Assembly (NCBI RefSeq): GCF_001544755.2
Contig: NZ_FCOF02000011.1
Span: forward strand, 124,001 to 188,000
Reading direction: 5' to 3'
Source of the DNA: Caballeronia catudaia
GTDB taxonomy: Bacteria > Pseudomonadota > Gammaproteobacteria > Burkholderiales > Burkholderiaceae
Length of the DNA: 64,000 bases
Shown: piece by piece, positions 45,133-54,952 of the stretch
Numbering within the stretch: position 1 is the stretch's first letter
Layout: every line of letters starts with the position of its first letter
Made by a program: the position numbers and the translations under genes
Notes under the pieces: model-generated
The model's input: the letters and a program-made list of their open reading frames with translations, nothing else
The model's database searches: none
What the model was told of the DNA's origin: nothing

Positions 45133-45225
45133 ATTTCCCTTAATTCTATGGTTCGCCGAACGCTCGCGCTTGCGCGGACGGGCGCCTTCGCACGCAGAGA
45201 AAAGACCTTCATGCAGGAGACGGAA

Positions 45226-45531
45226 ATGGATCTCAGGATCGTGGAAAAAATCAGATCGAGCGCCACGTATGGCGAACTCGTGCGCAAGCGCTCGAAGCTC
45301 GGCTGGACGCTGACGGCGCTCGTATTGATCGTGTACTACGGCTACGTGCTGCTGATTGCATTCGACAAGGAGCTGCTCGCCGCGAAGATCGGTTCGGGCG
45401 TGATGACCTGGGGCATGCCGATCGGCCTCTTCGTGATCGTCTTCACGGTCGTCATCACCGGTCTCTACGTGCGGCATGCGAACAGCACGTACGACGAACT
45501 CACCGACAAGATCAAGCGGGAGGCCGCATGA
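45226..45531 (+). CDS. yjcH: DUF485 (YjcH-like) inner-membrane protein
   Basis: 101 residues with two membrane helices (about 27-50, [20 protein letters not shown], and about 58-84, [20 protein letters not shown]), the usual length for DUF485. The N-terminus [20 protein letters not shown] and the C-terminus [20 protein letters not shown] match the family, which is almost always encoded ahead of the acetate symporter ActP. AGGAGA five bases upstream fixes the start at 45226. Its stop overlaps actP by 4 bp. Confidence 0.92.
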   Translation: MDLRIVEKIRSSATYGELVRKRSKLGWTLTALVLIVYYGYVLLIAFDKELLAAKIGSGVMTWGMPIGLFVIVFTVVITGLYVRHANSTYDELTDKIKREAA

Positions 45532-47189
45532 AGGCGCAACGTTTTCTCGCGGGGGGCGCGCTTTTCGCGGCTTCCGCCAGCGCTTTTGCAGCGGGCGGCG
45601 ATCTCGGTCAGGCCGTCAAGCAGCCGACCAACTGGACGGCGATCTGCATGTTCATCGCGTTCGTGATCGCGACGCTCTTCATCACCAAATGGGCGGCAAA
45701 GAAGACGCGCTCTGCCGCGGAGTTCTATACGGCGGGCGGCGGCATCACCGGTTTTCAGAACGGTCTCGCGATCGCGGGCGACTTCATGTCGGCGGCCTCG
45801 TTTCTCGGCATTTCCGCGGCGGTCTATAGCAACGGCTATGACGGCCTGATCTATTCGATCGGCTTTCTCGTCGGCTGGCCCATCATCACGTTCCTGATGG
45901 CGGAGCGCCTGCGCAATCTCGGCCGCTTCACCTTCGCCGATGTCGCCGCGTACCGCTTCAAGCAGACACCGATCCGCGCGTTCGCGGCGTCGGGCACGCT
46001 CGTCGTCGTGGCGTTCTATCTGATCGCACAGATGGTCGGCGCGGGCCAGCTCATCAAGCTCCTGTTCGGCCTCGAATACTGGATCGCGGTGGTGATCGTC
46101 GGCGCGCTGATGATGGTGTACGTGCTCTTCGGCGGCATGACCGCGACGACGTGGGTGCAGATCATCAAGGCGTGCCTGCTGCTCGCGGGCGCTTCGTTCA
46201 TGGCGTTCATGGTGCTGTGGCAGTTCCACTTCAGCCCCGAGGCGCTCTTTGCGAAAGCCGTCGACGTGCACGAGAAGAAGGCGTCGATCATGGGTCCGGG
46301 CAACTTCATCAAGGACCCGATCTCGGCGATCTCCTTCGGCATCGCGCTGATGTTCGGCACGGCTGGCCTGCCGCACATCCTGATGCGCTTTTTCACGGTG
46401 CCCAACGCGAAGGAAGCGCGCAAGTCGGTGTTCTGGGCGACGACGTGGATCGGCTACTTCTACATTCTCACGTTCATCATCGGCTTCGGCGCGATCGTGC
46501 TGGTGAGCACCAACCCGGTCTTCAAGGACGCAAGCGGCAAGCTGCTCGGCGGCACGAACATGGCGGCGGTGCATCTCGCGAGCGCGGTCGGCGGCAACGT
46601 GTTCCTCGGCTTCATCTCGGCGGTTGCGTTCGCCACGATTCTCGCGGTCGTCGCGGGTCTCACGCTCGCGGGCGCGTCGGCGGTGTCGCACGATCTGTAC
46701 GCGACCGTGTTCAAGAAGGGCAAGGCGTCGAGCAAGAGCGAACTGAAGGTGTCCCGCGTGACGACGATCGTGCTCGGCATCGTCGCGGTCGTGCTCGGCA
46801 TCGTGTTCGAGAAGCAGAACATCGCGTTCATGGTGTCGCTTGCCTTCGCAGTGGCCGCATCGGCCAATTTCCCGGTGCTCTTCATGTCCGTGCTGTGGCG
46901 CGGGTGCACGACGCGCGGCGCGGCGGTCGGCGGTTTTCTCGGCCTGCTTTCGGCGGTCGTGATGACGGTGCTGTCGAAGGCCGTGTGGGTCGACGTGTTC
47001 CACTACGCGAGTGCGCCGTTCCCGTATGCATCGCCCGCGCTGTTTTCGATGGCCATCGGCTTCCTCGGCATCTGGCTCTTCTCGGTGACCGACAAATCGG
47101 CGCGCGCGCGCATCGACAAGGCCGGTTTCGAGGCGCAGACCGTGCGCTCGGAAACGGGCATCGGCGCGGTGGAGGGCGCGAGTCATTGA
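45528..47189 (+). CDS. actP: Cation/acetate symporter
   Basis: 553 residues of the sodium:solute symporter family. A signal-like first helix ([20 protein letters not shown]) precedes about 13 membrane helices. ActP landmarks include [40 protein letters not shown] and [20 protein letters not shown]. It imports acetate and possibly other short monocarboxylates. Coupling with yjcH is typical. Being placed after the EutBC operon, which yields acetaldehyde, and before an aldehyde dehydrogenase homologue fits a two-carbon metabolism block. Confidence 0.95.
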   Translation: MKAQRFLAGGALFAASASAFAAGGDLGQAVKQPTNWTAICMFIAFVIATLFITKWAAKKTRSAAEFYTAGGGITGFQNGLAIAGDFMSAASFLGISAAVYSNGYDGLIYSIGFLVGWPIITFLMAERLRNLGRFTFADVAAYRFKQTPIRAFAASGTLVVVAFYLIAQMVGAGQLIKLLFGLEYWIAVVIVGALMMVYVLFGGMTATTWVQIIKACLLLAGASFMAFMVLWQFHFSPEALFAKAVDVHEKKASIMGPGNFIKDPISAISFGIALMFGTAGLPHILMRFFTVPNAKEARKSVFWATTWIGYFYILTFIIGFGAIVLVSTNPVFKDASGKLLGGTNMAAVHLASAVGGNVFLGFISAVAFATILAVVAGLTLAGASAVSHDLYATVFKKGKASSKSELKVSRVTTIVLGIVAVVLGIVFEKQNIAFMVSLAFAVAASANFPVLFMSVLWRGCTTRGAAVGGFLGLLSAVVMTVLSKAVWVDVFHYASAPFPYASPALFSMAIGFLGIWLFSVTDKSARARIDKAGFEAQTVRSETGIGAVEGASH

Positions 47190-47346
47190 CATGAAGGCGG
47201 CGGCGTTGCGCGCGCGGCGCCGCCGGACCATCGCCTGCGCGACATGCCGCAGCACTGATACGACAGCGAAGCCCAGCGTTATCGAATGGCCGAAAAAATG
47301 CGTTAAGCTCGATGCAACCGGAATGCACGAACGCATGGAGCGAGCC

Positions 47347-48804
47347 ATGAAACTGCAGTGCCCGAGTCTTTTCGAGCAATCGGCGTATATCGGCGGCGCG
47401 TGGGCCGACAACACATCACTGCCGCGCGTGCCCGTCACTAATCCATCGACGGGAGAAGTCCTCGGCAGCGTGCCGCAAGTCACGCCGGAACAGGTGGCCG
47501 AAGCGATCGAATGCGCGAACGCGGCCTTGCAGGACTGGCGGAGCTGGAGCAGCCGCGAGCGCGCATCGGTTCTGCGCGAGTGGGGGCGTCTCGTCGAACA
47601 TCATCGCGACGATCTCGCCATCATCCTTTGCAGCGAGCAAGGCAAGCCGCTTCACGAAGCGCGTTCCGAAATCACGCAGGCCGCGAACTATCTGGACTGG
47701 TTCGCGGAGGAGGCGCGACGCATCTATGGCGATAACATTCCCGCGCCACGCCGTAACCAGCGCATCCGTGTGCTGCATCAGCCGATAGGCGTGTGCGGCG
47801 CGATCACGTCATGGACCTTTCCGTCGTCGATGGTCGCGCGGCGGGTCGGCGCGGCGCTCGCGGCGGGCTGCACGGTCGTTCATCATCCCGATCCCCGGAC
47901 ACCCTTTTCGGCGCTCGCGCTGTGCGTGCTCGGCGAGAATGCCGGCTTGCCGCGCGGCGTGCTCTCCGTGCTGACGGGCGAGGGCGAGCCGATCCGGAGC
48001 ACGCTGCTCGCGAGTCCCGATGTGAGGAAGGTGTCGTTCACCGGTTCCATCGACGAAGGCAAGCGGCTGATGACCTTGTGCGCGCCTACGGTCAAGAAGA
48101 TGTCGCTCGAACTGGGCGCGAACTGTCCTTTCATCGTGTTCGGCGATGCGGACATCGACCTGGCTGTCAAAGGCGCGCTCGATGCGCGGTTTCGTCACTC
48201 GGGCCAGGCCGCGATGTGTGCGAACCGTTTCTTCGTGCATGAAGACGTGTATGAAAGTTTCGTCGCGAAACTCGTCTCGCGCGTCGCGTTGCTGAGGGTG
48301 AGCGACGGGCTGGACGAGGGCGCCCAGATCGGGCCGCTCATCAGCGAGGCGGCGGTGGCGCACGTCGAAAGTCTCGTCGATGAAGCGGTGAAGCTCGGCG
48401 CGACGGTCGCGGCTGGCGGCTCGCGCGTCGCGCCCGGATCGCGCTTTTACAGGCCGACGGTGCTGACGGGCGTCGATTCGTCGATGAGCGTGTGCGGCGA
48501 CGAAGTGCTCGGTCCGATTGCGAGCGTGCTCCAGTTCAGAGACGAGGACGACGTCATCACACTCGCGAACGACACACGCACCGGGCTTGCCGCTTACTTC
48601 TACACGGCGGACATCAGCCGCGCGTTCAGGGTGATGGAGGCGCTGGAATGCGGCGTCGTCGGCGTGAACGACAGCCTCGTGTTCAACGAGGTCGCGCCGT
48701 TCGGCGGGATCAAGGAATCGGGGATGGGGCGCGAAGGGGCGTCGTCGGGCGTCGAGGAGTATCTGGAAGCGAAGTATGTTTGCTTTGGAAATCTGGAGGG
48801 GTAG
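47347..48804 (+). CDS. Succinate-semialdehyde-dehydrogenase-like protein with dead active site
   Basis: 485 residues from ATG 47347 (GGAG six bases upstream). It aligns by eye along its full length with GabD-type succinate semialdehyde dehydrogenases, including FTGSIDEGKRLM, LANDTRTGLAAYFY and FNEVAPFGGIKESGMGREG. The active site is altered. The segment normally GQTCVCANR reads GQAAMCANR, so the nucleophile position is Ala289 and only the second cysteine (Cys291) remains. The oxyanion Asn of WNFP is Thr157 (WTFP), and the cofactor Lys of LKP is His180 (HHP). The general base Glu255 (SLELG) is kept. The frame is intact, so this looks like a maintained pseudoenzyme rather than a pseudogene. Dehydrogenase activity is unlikely; a regulatory, esterase or binding role is possible. 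Confidence 0.88.
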   Translation: MKLQCPSLFEQSAYIGGAWADNTSLPRVPVTNPSTGEVLGSVPQVTPEQVAEAIECANAALQDWRSWSSRERASVLREWGRLVEHHRDDLAIILCSEQGKPLHEARSEITQAANYLDWFAEEARRIYGDNIPAPRRNQRIRVLHQPIGVCGAITSWTFPSSMVARRVGAALAAGCTVVHHPDPRTPFSALALCVLGENAGLPRGVLSVLTGEGEPIRSTLLASPDVRKVSFTGSIDEGKRLMTLCAPTVKKMSLELGANCPFIVFGDADIDLAVKGALDARFRHSGQAAMCANRFFVHEDVYESFVAKLVSRVALLRVSDGLDEGAQIGPLISEAAVAHVESLVDEAVKLGATVAAGGSRVAPGSRFYRPTVLTGVDSSMSVCGDEVLGPIASVLQFRDEDDVITLANDTRTGLAAYFYTADISRAFRVMEALECGVVGVNDSLVFNEVAPFGGIKESGMGREGASSGVEEYLEAKYVCFGNLEG

Positions 48805-48811
48805 GGGTGCG

Positions 48812-49258
48812 TCACTCCGGCGGCCGCACCACCAGAATCGGCAAATGACTATGCGTCAACACCTTCTGCGTTTCGCTTCCAAGCAACAGCCCGCGAATCC
48901 CGCCGTGTCCATGTGACGCCATCACGATGAGATCGCAGTGCCGCGCCTTCGCGGCGTCCAGAATTGCCTCGTATGGATGCGCGCCGGTGGGCGCTTCCGT
49001 ATCGCATTCCACGCCTGCCTCGGCGGCGATCGACCGCAAGCCGTCGAGATACTGCTCGGCGCGCGCCCTGTCGACCGACTGCAAATCATCCTGAGGCGCG
49101 CCCACCATCTCGGCGCTATAAACGGTCATATGAAACGGCCGCACCATGTAAAGACCGGTGATGCGCGCGCCGTTTTCCTTGGCTAGTGCGACCGCCATGC
49201 GTACCGCTGCTTCGGATAGCGCGGAGCCGTCTGTAGGAACGAGCAGATGCCTGAACAT
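48812..49258 (-). CDS. Universal stress protein (UspA family)
   Basis: 148 residues, single UspA domain. The N-terminal strand is FRHLLVPTDGSALSEAAVRM. The ATP-binding loop is GSHGHGGIRGLLLGSETQKV (with the G-x2-G-x9-G-S/T spacing), and the C-terminus is LPILVVRPP. It is a cytosolic nucleotide-binding stress protein. It is convergent with the aldehyde-dehydrogenase-like gene and lies just downstream of the GH63-type glucosidase on the same strand, 68 bp away. Confidence 0.92.
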   Translation of the reverse strand: MFRHLLVPTDGSALSEAAVRMAVALAKENGARITGLYMVRPFHMTVYSAEMVGAPQDDLQSVDRARAEQYLDGLRSIAAEAGVECDTEAPTGAHPYEAILDAAKARHCDLIVMASHGHGGIRGLLLGSETQKVLTHSHLPILVVRPPE

Positions 49259-49326
49259 GATGACGTCCTCCGGTCCTCTGCGGACAAGAGAGAAACACGC
49301 GAACCGACAATCTCAGTATAGGCGAG

Positions 49327-52068
49327 CTAACGCCCCATCGCGGCCACGGCTTCCTCGTCCAGGCGCACGGTCATCACGGGCGCTTCCGGCCCAACGTGCG
49401 ATAACTTCATCAGTCGCGGCTGCAGCAGCAGCGCAACGAGCCCGCTCCATCCCGTCTGATGCGAAGCGCCGACACCGCGCCCGTTGTCGCCATGAAAATA
49501 CTCGTGAAAGAGGATGAGATCCTGCGAGCGCGGGTCCGCCTGCAATTGCGGATACGCGGCCATCACCGGGCGCTTGCCTTGCGCATCTTTCGTGAAGAGC
49601 GTGGTGATGCGCCGCGAAAGATCGTCGGCGATCTCGCTCAGGCAAAGCGATTTGCCCGATCCCGTCGGATGCTCGACGCGAAATTCATCGCCGTAATAGC
49701 GATGAAACTCGTAAAGCGATTCGATCAGCAAATAATTCACGGGCATCCATATCGGTCCGCGCCAGTTCGAATTGCCGCCGAACACGCGCGAGTCCGATTC
49801 CGCGGGCAAATACCGGATACGGACGTGCACGCCTTCGTGATCGAACACATACGGCGTACCGCAATGCACGCGCGACAACGCCCGCACGCCATAGTCCGAC
49901 AGGAATTCACTCTGATCGAGCGTGCGGCGCAGCAGCGCTTTCATTCGATGCCCGCGCAACAGTGACAGCAATGTCGTATTGCCCTTGCCGGGCTCGGTCC
50001 AGCGCGATACGAGCTTCGCCAGATTCGGACGATGATCCAGAAACCACGCGAGCCGTTCGCGCAGTCCGGGCAGATCGCCATAGACGCGCTCTTCGAGCAC
50101 GTGAACGGCGAAGAGCGGAATCAGCCCGACGATCGAACGAATGCGCATGGGCACGCGCGTGCCGTTCGGAAGATGCAGCGAGTCATAGAAGAACTCGTCC
50201 TGCTTATCCCAAAGGCCCGTGTTGCAGCCTTCGCCGCAACTGACCGCTTCGGCGATATACAGAAAGTGCTCGAAGAACTTCACCGCGATCTCGACATACG
50301 ATTCGTTCGTCATCGCGAGTTCGAGGCCGATCTGCATCAGATCGAGCGCATACGAGGCCATCCATGCGGTGCCATCGGCCTGATCGATGCGCCCGCCCGT
50401 GGGCAGCGGTTGCGAGCGGTCGAAGATGCCGATGTTGTCGAGTCCGAGAAAGCCGCCCTGAAAGATGTTGCGATCGTCGGCGTCCTTGCGGTTGACCCAC
50501 CACGCGAAATTGAGCAGCAGCTTGTGGAACATCACTTCGAGGAACGCGTGATCGCCGATGCCTGTCATCTCGCGATCGAGCTCGTACACGCGCCATGTCG
50601 CCCATGCGTGAACCGGCGGATTGGCGTCGCCGAAGGCCCATTCATACGCGGGCAATTGGCCGTTCGGATGCATATAGCGCTCTTTGACGAGCAACATCAG
50701 CTGCTTCTTCGCGAAGTCGGGATCGATGGTCGCGAACGCCACCGCATGAAACGCGAGGTCCCACGACGCGTACCACGGGTATTCCCATTTGTCCGGCATC
50801 GACACGATGTCGCCGTTGCACATGTGGCGCCAGTCCGCATTGCGTCCGTGGCGGCGGCCTTTCGGCGGCGTGGGCTGGCCCGGATCGCCGTCGTGCCAGC
50901 GCGTGACGTCGAACTGGTAATACTGCTTCGTCCATAACATGCCGGCGAGCGCCTGGCGTTGCACGAGGCGCGCGTCTTCATCGGCGATATCGTGTTGCAG
51001 TGTCGAGTAGAACTCGTCGGCCTCCGCCGCGCGACGCGCGACGAGCTGTTCCATGTCGAGCGGCGGATCGTTCGACACGGACGCGGGACGCCAGCGCAGA
51101 TACATCACCGAGCGTTCATGAGGCGCGAGTTCCAGGCGCACACGTGCCGCGCCGCGTGTGCCGCGATCGCGGCGGATCGCCTGTTCATCGCCTTCGACGA
51201 GATAGTCGTTGAAGCCGTCCTTGAACGGTCCCGCGCCCTCCATGCCGAAGAGGCGACGAACGTTCGTTTCGTTTTCGCAGAAGATCCATTCGATCGGCGC
51301 CTGCGCCGCGGCCGTGACGATCACGGTGCCGGACGAGGGATTGTGCGCGACCACCCGCGCGCCTTCTCGCGCATCCTGCTCCAGCGTCAGCGATGGCTTG
51401 CCCCATTTGCTCGACCATGTCCATCGGTTGCGCGCCCAGAACTGGGGCAGCACATCGAGCGTCGCGCTTTCATTCGCGCGGTTTTCGACGGTGACCCGCA
51501 TCACGATGTCATCCGGCGTGTGCTTCGCATACTCGACGCAGATATCGAAGTAGCGGTATTCGTCGAACACGCCCGTGTCGAGCACTTCGTACTCCGGCAG
51601 TTCGGGGCTGCGCCGCCTGTTCTCGTCGATGAGCTGCTGGTACGGATACGCGTCGTGCGGGTATTTGTACAGCATCTTCATGTAGGAATGCGTCGGCGTG
51701 CCGTCGAGATAGAAGTACAGCTCCTTCACATCCTCGCCGTGATTGCCTTGCTCGTTCGTCAGCCCGAAGAGCCGCTCCTTGATGATCGGATCGCGCCCGT
51801 TCCACAGCGCGAGCGACACACACCAGTCGAGCGGATCGTTGCCGAAGCCGGCGATGCCGTCCTCGCCCCAGCGATACATGCGGCTACGCGCATGGTCGTG
51901 CGGAAAATAGTCCCAGGCGGTGCCGTATTCGCTGTAATCCTCGCGGACCGTGCCCCATTGACGTTCGCTCAGATACGGTCCCCAGCGGCGCCAGTGGTCG
52001 AGCTCGGCCCCGTGCAGGCGGGCGCCTTCTTTCGTTTGCAGCAGATGGATTGCGCGTAGCGGTGGCAT
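49327..52068 (-). CDS. GH63-type glucosidase / mannosylglycerate-hydrolase-like protein
   Basis: 913 residues from ATG 52068, chosen for the GGAGG site just upstream. The N-terminal domain includes WGPYLSERQWGTVREDYSEY and AWDYFPHDHARSRMYRWGED. The C-terminal (alpha/alpha)6 barrel has WDLAFHAVAFATIDPDFAKK, AFGDANPPVHAWATWRVYEL and RGPIWMPVNYLLIESLYEFH. This layout is that of bacterial glycosidases related to GH63 (processing glucosidase I, mannosylglycerate hydrolase). It lacks a signal peptide, so it acts in the cytosol, perhaps on glucosides made for storage or osmoprotection. The exact linkage is unknown. Confidence 0.87.
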   Translation of the reverse strand: MPPLRAIHLLQTKEGARLHGAELDHWRRWGPYLSERQWGTVREDYSEYGTAWDYFPHDHARSRMYRWGEDGIAGFGNDPLDWCVSLALWNGRDPIIKERLFGLTNEQGNHGEDVKELYFYLDGTPTHSYMKMLYKYPHDAYPYQQLIDENRRRSPELPEYEVLDTGVFDEYRYFDICVEYAKHTPDDIVMRVTVENRANESATLDVLPQFWARNRWTWSSKWGKPSLTLEQDAREGARVVAHNPSSGTVIVTAAAQAPIEWIFCENETNVRRLFGMEGAGPFKDGFNDYLVEGDEQAIRRDRGTRGAARVRLELAPHERSVMYLRWRPASVSNDPPLDMEQLVARRAAEADEFYSTLQHDIADEDARLVQRQALAGMLWTKQYYQFDVTRWHDGDPGQPTPPKGRRHGRNADWRHMCNGDIVSMPDKWEYPWYASWDLAFHAVAFATIDPDFAKKQLMLLVKERYMHPNGQLPAYEWAFGDANPPVHAWATWRVYELDREMTGIGDHAFLEVMFHKLLLNFAWWVNRKDADDRNIFQGGFLGLDNIGIFDRSQPLPTGGRIDQADGTAWMASYALDLMQIGLELAMTNESYVEIAVKFFEHFLYIAEAVSCGEGCNTGLWDKQDEFFYDSLHLPNGTRVPMRIRSIVGLIPLFAVHVLEERVYGDLPGLRERLAWFLDHRPNLAKLVSRWTEPGKGNTTLLSLLRGHRMKALLRRTLDQSEFLSDYGVRALSRVHCGTPYVFDHEGVHVRIRYLPAESDSRVFGGNSNWRGPIWMPVNYLLIESLYEFHRYYGDEFRVEHPTGSGKSLCLSEIADDLSRRITTLFTKDAQGKRPVMAAYPQLQADPRSQDLILFHEYFHGDNGRGVGASHQTGWSGLVALLLQPRLMKLSHVGPEAPVMTVRLDEEAVAAMGR

Positions 52069-52208
52069 GCAACCTCCGGTCCGGGATGACCATCCATTAC
52101 GTTCGATGCGCGGTCTTCCGATGATAAGCGCCATTGCATCGATTCGGGAACGCGGATTTTAGCCGTGACATCCAAGCCGGTATCCGCAACCAAAGCCCGA
52201 AGATTCGC

Positions 52209-52537
52209 ATGAAACGAATTCATATCGCATGCGCCGTGGCGCTCGCCCTCGCGAGCGTCGCGCCTTATGCGATGCGGGCAAGCTCGCCGAGTTGAAGACG
52301 AAATCGAAGGACCTCAAGGCGTTCGCGCAGCAGATGGTCACCGATCATAGCGGCGTCAACAAGGCCGCAACCGATCTCGTGAAGAAGCTCAACGTGACAC
52401 CCGAAGATAACCCCACGGCACAAAGCCTCAAGCAGGGCGCCGACAGCGAATTTCACACCGCGATGCTCAGCCCCGAAGCCGGTGTGAACAGTACGCTCGT
52501 GCTGAGTTGCATCGAACAGAACGGGCCGGGGCATTGA
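52209..52537 (+). pseudogene. Broken DUF4142 periplasmic protein gene
   Basis: ATG 52209 starts a good signal peptide (KRIHIACAVALALASVAPYA), but this frame stops at 52293-52295. A different frame then encodes the middle of a DUF4142 (ferritin-like) protein: AGKLAELKTKSKDLKAFAQQ, MVTDHSGVNKAATDLVKKLN and VTPEDNPTAQSLKQGA. The first DUF4142 helix is missing, and after the last motif the sequence degenerates and stops at 52537. I read this as a pseudogene with at least one frame-shifting deletion near 52265 and a second lesion near 52445. Confidence 0.72.
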
Positions 52538-52674
52538 GATGTTCCAGCATCATTACGGCGCGATCAATGACATCGCGTCATCAATCACATAACCAGGAAG
52601 CCATTTTTTCGCATCGGTCCGCGCTCTAACATCCACTCCGTCGCAGTCAAACGAATTGCATGAGGAGTCGGACC

Positions 52675-53535
52675 ATGTACGTCATCACTGGCATCACCGG
52701 ACAAGTCGGCGGCGCGCTCGCCGACGCGCTGTTGCAGCAAGGCAAGCCCGTGCGCGCGGTCGTGCGCGATGAGAAGAAGGGCGCGCACTGGGCGGCGCGC
52801 GGTTGTGATGTCGCGCTCGCCAATATGACCGATGCCGATGCGCTCGCCAGCGCGTTCGAAGGCGCACAAGGCGTGTTCCTGCTGCCGCCGCCGGAATTCG
52901 ATCCCGCGCCCGGCTTTCCCGAAGCGCGCGGCGTGATCGCTGCCATCATCGCCGCCATTGCACGCGCAAAGCCGCGCAAGATCGTGTGCCTCTCGACGAT
53001 CGGCGCTCAGGCGACGCAAAGCAATCTTCTGACGCAGCGCACGCTGCTGGAAGACGCGCTTCGCAAGCAAGCGATCCCGGTTACGTTCCTTCGCCCCGGC
53101 TGGTTCATGGAGAACTGCGCATGGGACGTCGATGCCGCGCGCAACGAAGGCATCGTTCGATCCTTCCTGCAACCGCTCGATCGCGCGATTCCGATGATCG
53201 CCACCGATGACATTGGCCGTCTCGCGGCGAAGCTCTTGCACGAAGACTGGGCCGGCGCACGCGTCGTCGAACTGGAGGGACCGCGGCGCACGAGCCCTGA
53301 CGACATCGCCGCCGCATTCTCGCAAGTGCTCGGCAAACCCGTGCGCGCTCAGGCAGTGCCGCGCGAATCCTGGGAGCCGCTGTTCGCGAGCCAGGGCATG
53401 CAGCATCCGATGCCGCGTATCCGCATGCTCGACGGCTTCAACGAGGGCTGGATCGATTTCGAAGGCCGCAGCGAAGATATCGTGAAGGGCACGACGCCGC
53501 TCGTCGATGTGATCCGCAAGCTCGTCGCGCGCTAG
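52675..53535 (+). CDS. NmrA-family NAD(P)-binding protein
   Basis: 286 residues of the atypical SDR/NmrA family. The N-terminal MYVITGITGQVGGALADALL holds the T-G-x-T-G-x-x-G nucleotide-binding motif, and FLRPGWFMENCAWDVDAARN is the substrate-side signature seen in NmrA/TMR-type proteins. Members either reduce quinones or triphenylmethane-like compounds or sense NADP redox state. A GGAG site 8 bp upstream supports the ATG at 52675 over that at 52660. It stands alone between two gene remnants. Confidence 0.88.
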   Translation: MYVITGITGQVGGALADALLQQGKPVRAVVRDEKKGAHWAARGCDVALANMTDADALASAFEGAQGVFLLPPPEFDPAPGFPEARGVIAAIIAAIARAKPRKIVCLSTIGAQATQSNLLTQRTLLEDALRKQAIPVTFLRPGWFMENCAWDVDAARNEGIVRSFLQPLDRAIPMIATDDIGRLAAKLLHEDWAGARVVELEGPRRTSPDDIAAAFSQVLGKPVRAQAVPRESWEPLFASQGMQHPMPRIRMLDGFNEGWIDFEGRSEDIVKGTTPLVDVIRKLVAR

Positions 53536-53583
53536 GCGTCAGGCGATATCGCGGACATGCGAAATCATCAGTTCGTGCAGGCT

Positions 53584-53883
53584 TCATTCGTCTATCCTCA
53601 GCGTGCTGCCCGTCATCCATTTCGCGGCGGGCGAGACGAGGAAGGCCATCAACTCCGCGATCTCTTTGCCAATCGCCGCGTTCGCTTCCATGACGCGATG
53701 CGCTTCGTGAATCTCGTCGAACGAAAACACGCGCGAAGGGTTGCATCGAAAGGTGGCCGCGCATCGTGCGCGGCTCAAGTAAGGGAAGAGCAGTTGAGGA
53801 AAGCGCAGCGCGTTACTTTGCGCCTTGCGCGCGTGACGCACACAAGCGCCACGAGGCCGATTTCTCTTCATCGGCGACTTCAC
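53584..53883 (-). pseudogene. Chimeric remnant: MDR C-terminus joined to SDR C-terminus
   Basis: A 99-residue minus-strand frame with two recognisable gene ends fused in phase. RVFSFDEIHEAHRVMEANAA followed by IGK is the usual C-terminal part of zinc/quinone MDR reductases (AHRYMESNxxIGKIV). It runs straight into EIAELMAFLVSPAAKWMTGS and TLRIDE, the last helix and strand of a classical SDR (AELVAFLxSPxASxMTG). The first ~45 residues overlap the metallo-hydrolase gene and look non-coding. The supported part is about 53584-53745. It is best explained as a scar of recombination between two oxidoreductase genes. Confidence 0.6.
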
Positions 53884-54928
53884 GCCACCACCGCTCCCCG
53901 CGATGCGGCGCTTCCAGATCGAGCCGTTCTCCCATGCGCGGTGTCGCTACGGCAACGCCGCGCGCGAGCGCCAGCCCCGTCACGCGCTCGAACGGCTCCT
54001 GCCACGGATGCATTGCGAGATCGAACGTGCCGTTGTGTATCGGCACGAGCCAGCGTCCACGCAAATCGATATGCGCCTGCACCGTCTCCTCGGGCTGCAT
54101 ATGGACATACGGCCATTGCGCATCGTAGGCGCCGGTTTCGATCAGCGCGACGTCGAACGGGCCGAGGCGCTCGCCGATCGTCCTGAAGCCGTCGAAGTAA
54201 CCGGTGTCGCCGCTGAAGAACACGCGCAACGCATCGTCGACGATGACCCACGACGCCCACAACGTGCTGTTGCCATCGAAGAGACTGCGGCCGGAGAAGT
54301 GCTGCGCCGGTGTCGCGGTGAACGAGAGACCATCGATCTGCGCGCTCTGCCACCAGTCGAGCTGACGAACTTTCGCGGCGTCGATGCCCCATTCGATCAG
54401 TCTGTCGCCGACGCCGAGCGGCGTCAGAAAGACCTGTGTCGTCGCGGCTAGCGCGAGCACGGTGTCGCGATCGAGATGATCGTAGTGATCGTGCGACAGG
54501 ATCACGCCTCGCAACGGCGGCAGGTCGTCGAGCGCGATGGGCGGCGCGTGAAAGCGCTTCGGTCCGAGCCGCTTGAACGGCGACGCACGCTCGCCGAAAA
54601 CCGGGTCCGTCAGCCAGTATTCGCCGCGCAGCTTGAACAGCATCGTCGAATGACCGAGTCGATAGAGACTGCGATCGGGTGCGGCATCGAGCTGCGCGAG
54701 CGTGAGCGTATCGACGATGGGCGCCTGCGCGGGCACGGTACTGCGCGGCTTGTTGAGCAGCACGTTCCAGATGATGCGCAAGGTCTTGCCGAAGCCTTCG
54801 ACGGGCCGCGGCTTCACGTTGCGAAAGCGCGCGCCGTCATGTTGCGGCGACGCGCTCGACAACGCACGTCCGCGTTTTGCAGCGGCGAAACCCAGGGCAC
54901 GGCTGATGCGATCGGCAATCGAAGTCAT
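53813..54928 (-). CDS. MBL-fold metallo-hydrolase (UlaG/NAPE-PLD-like)
   Basis: 371 residues. The metal motif H-x-H-x-D-H is present as ILSHDHYDHLDRDTV at about 148-162, with later ligands in PAQHFSGRSL, FSGDTGYFDGF and PIHNGTFDLAMHPW. Residues 88-105 (YRLGHSTMLFKLRGEYWLTD) are typical of the L-ascorbate-lactonase/NAPE-PLD-like branch, usually cytosolic and of uncertain substrate. It is divergent from a TetR regulator across 86 bp that carry two operator-like dyads, so it is very likely the regulator's target. Confidence 0.9.
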   Translation of the reverse strand: MTSIADRISRALGFAAAKRGRALSSASPQHDGARFRNVKPRPVEGFGKTLRIIWNVLLNKPRSTVPAQAPIVDTLTLAQLDAAPDRSLYRLGHSTMLFKLRGEYWLTDPVFGERASPFKRLGPKRFHAPPIALDDLPPLRGVILSHDHYDHLDRDTVLALAATTQVFLTPLGVGDRLIEWGIDAAKVRQLDWWQSAQIDGLSFTATPAQHFSGRSLFDGNSTLWASWVIVDDALRVFFSGDTGYFDGFRTIGERLGPFDVALIETGAYDAQWPYVHMQPEETVQAHIDLRGRWLVPIHNGTFDLAMHPWQEPFERVTGLALARGVAVATPRMGERLDLEAPHRGERWWREVADEEKSASWRLCASRAQGAK

Positions 54929-54952
54929 GGGACGTGAACTCTGCGCAGAAAG

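Noticed and set aside
53438..53764. 108-residue minus-strand frame overlapping the end of the NmrA gene
   Set aside because: It is a frame shift of the MDR/SDR remnant on the same strand and an antisense shadow of the NmrA C-terminus.
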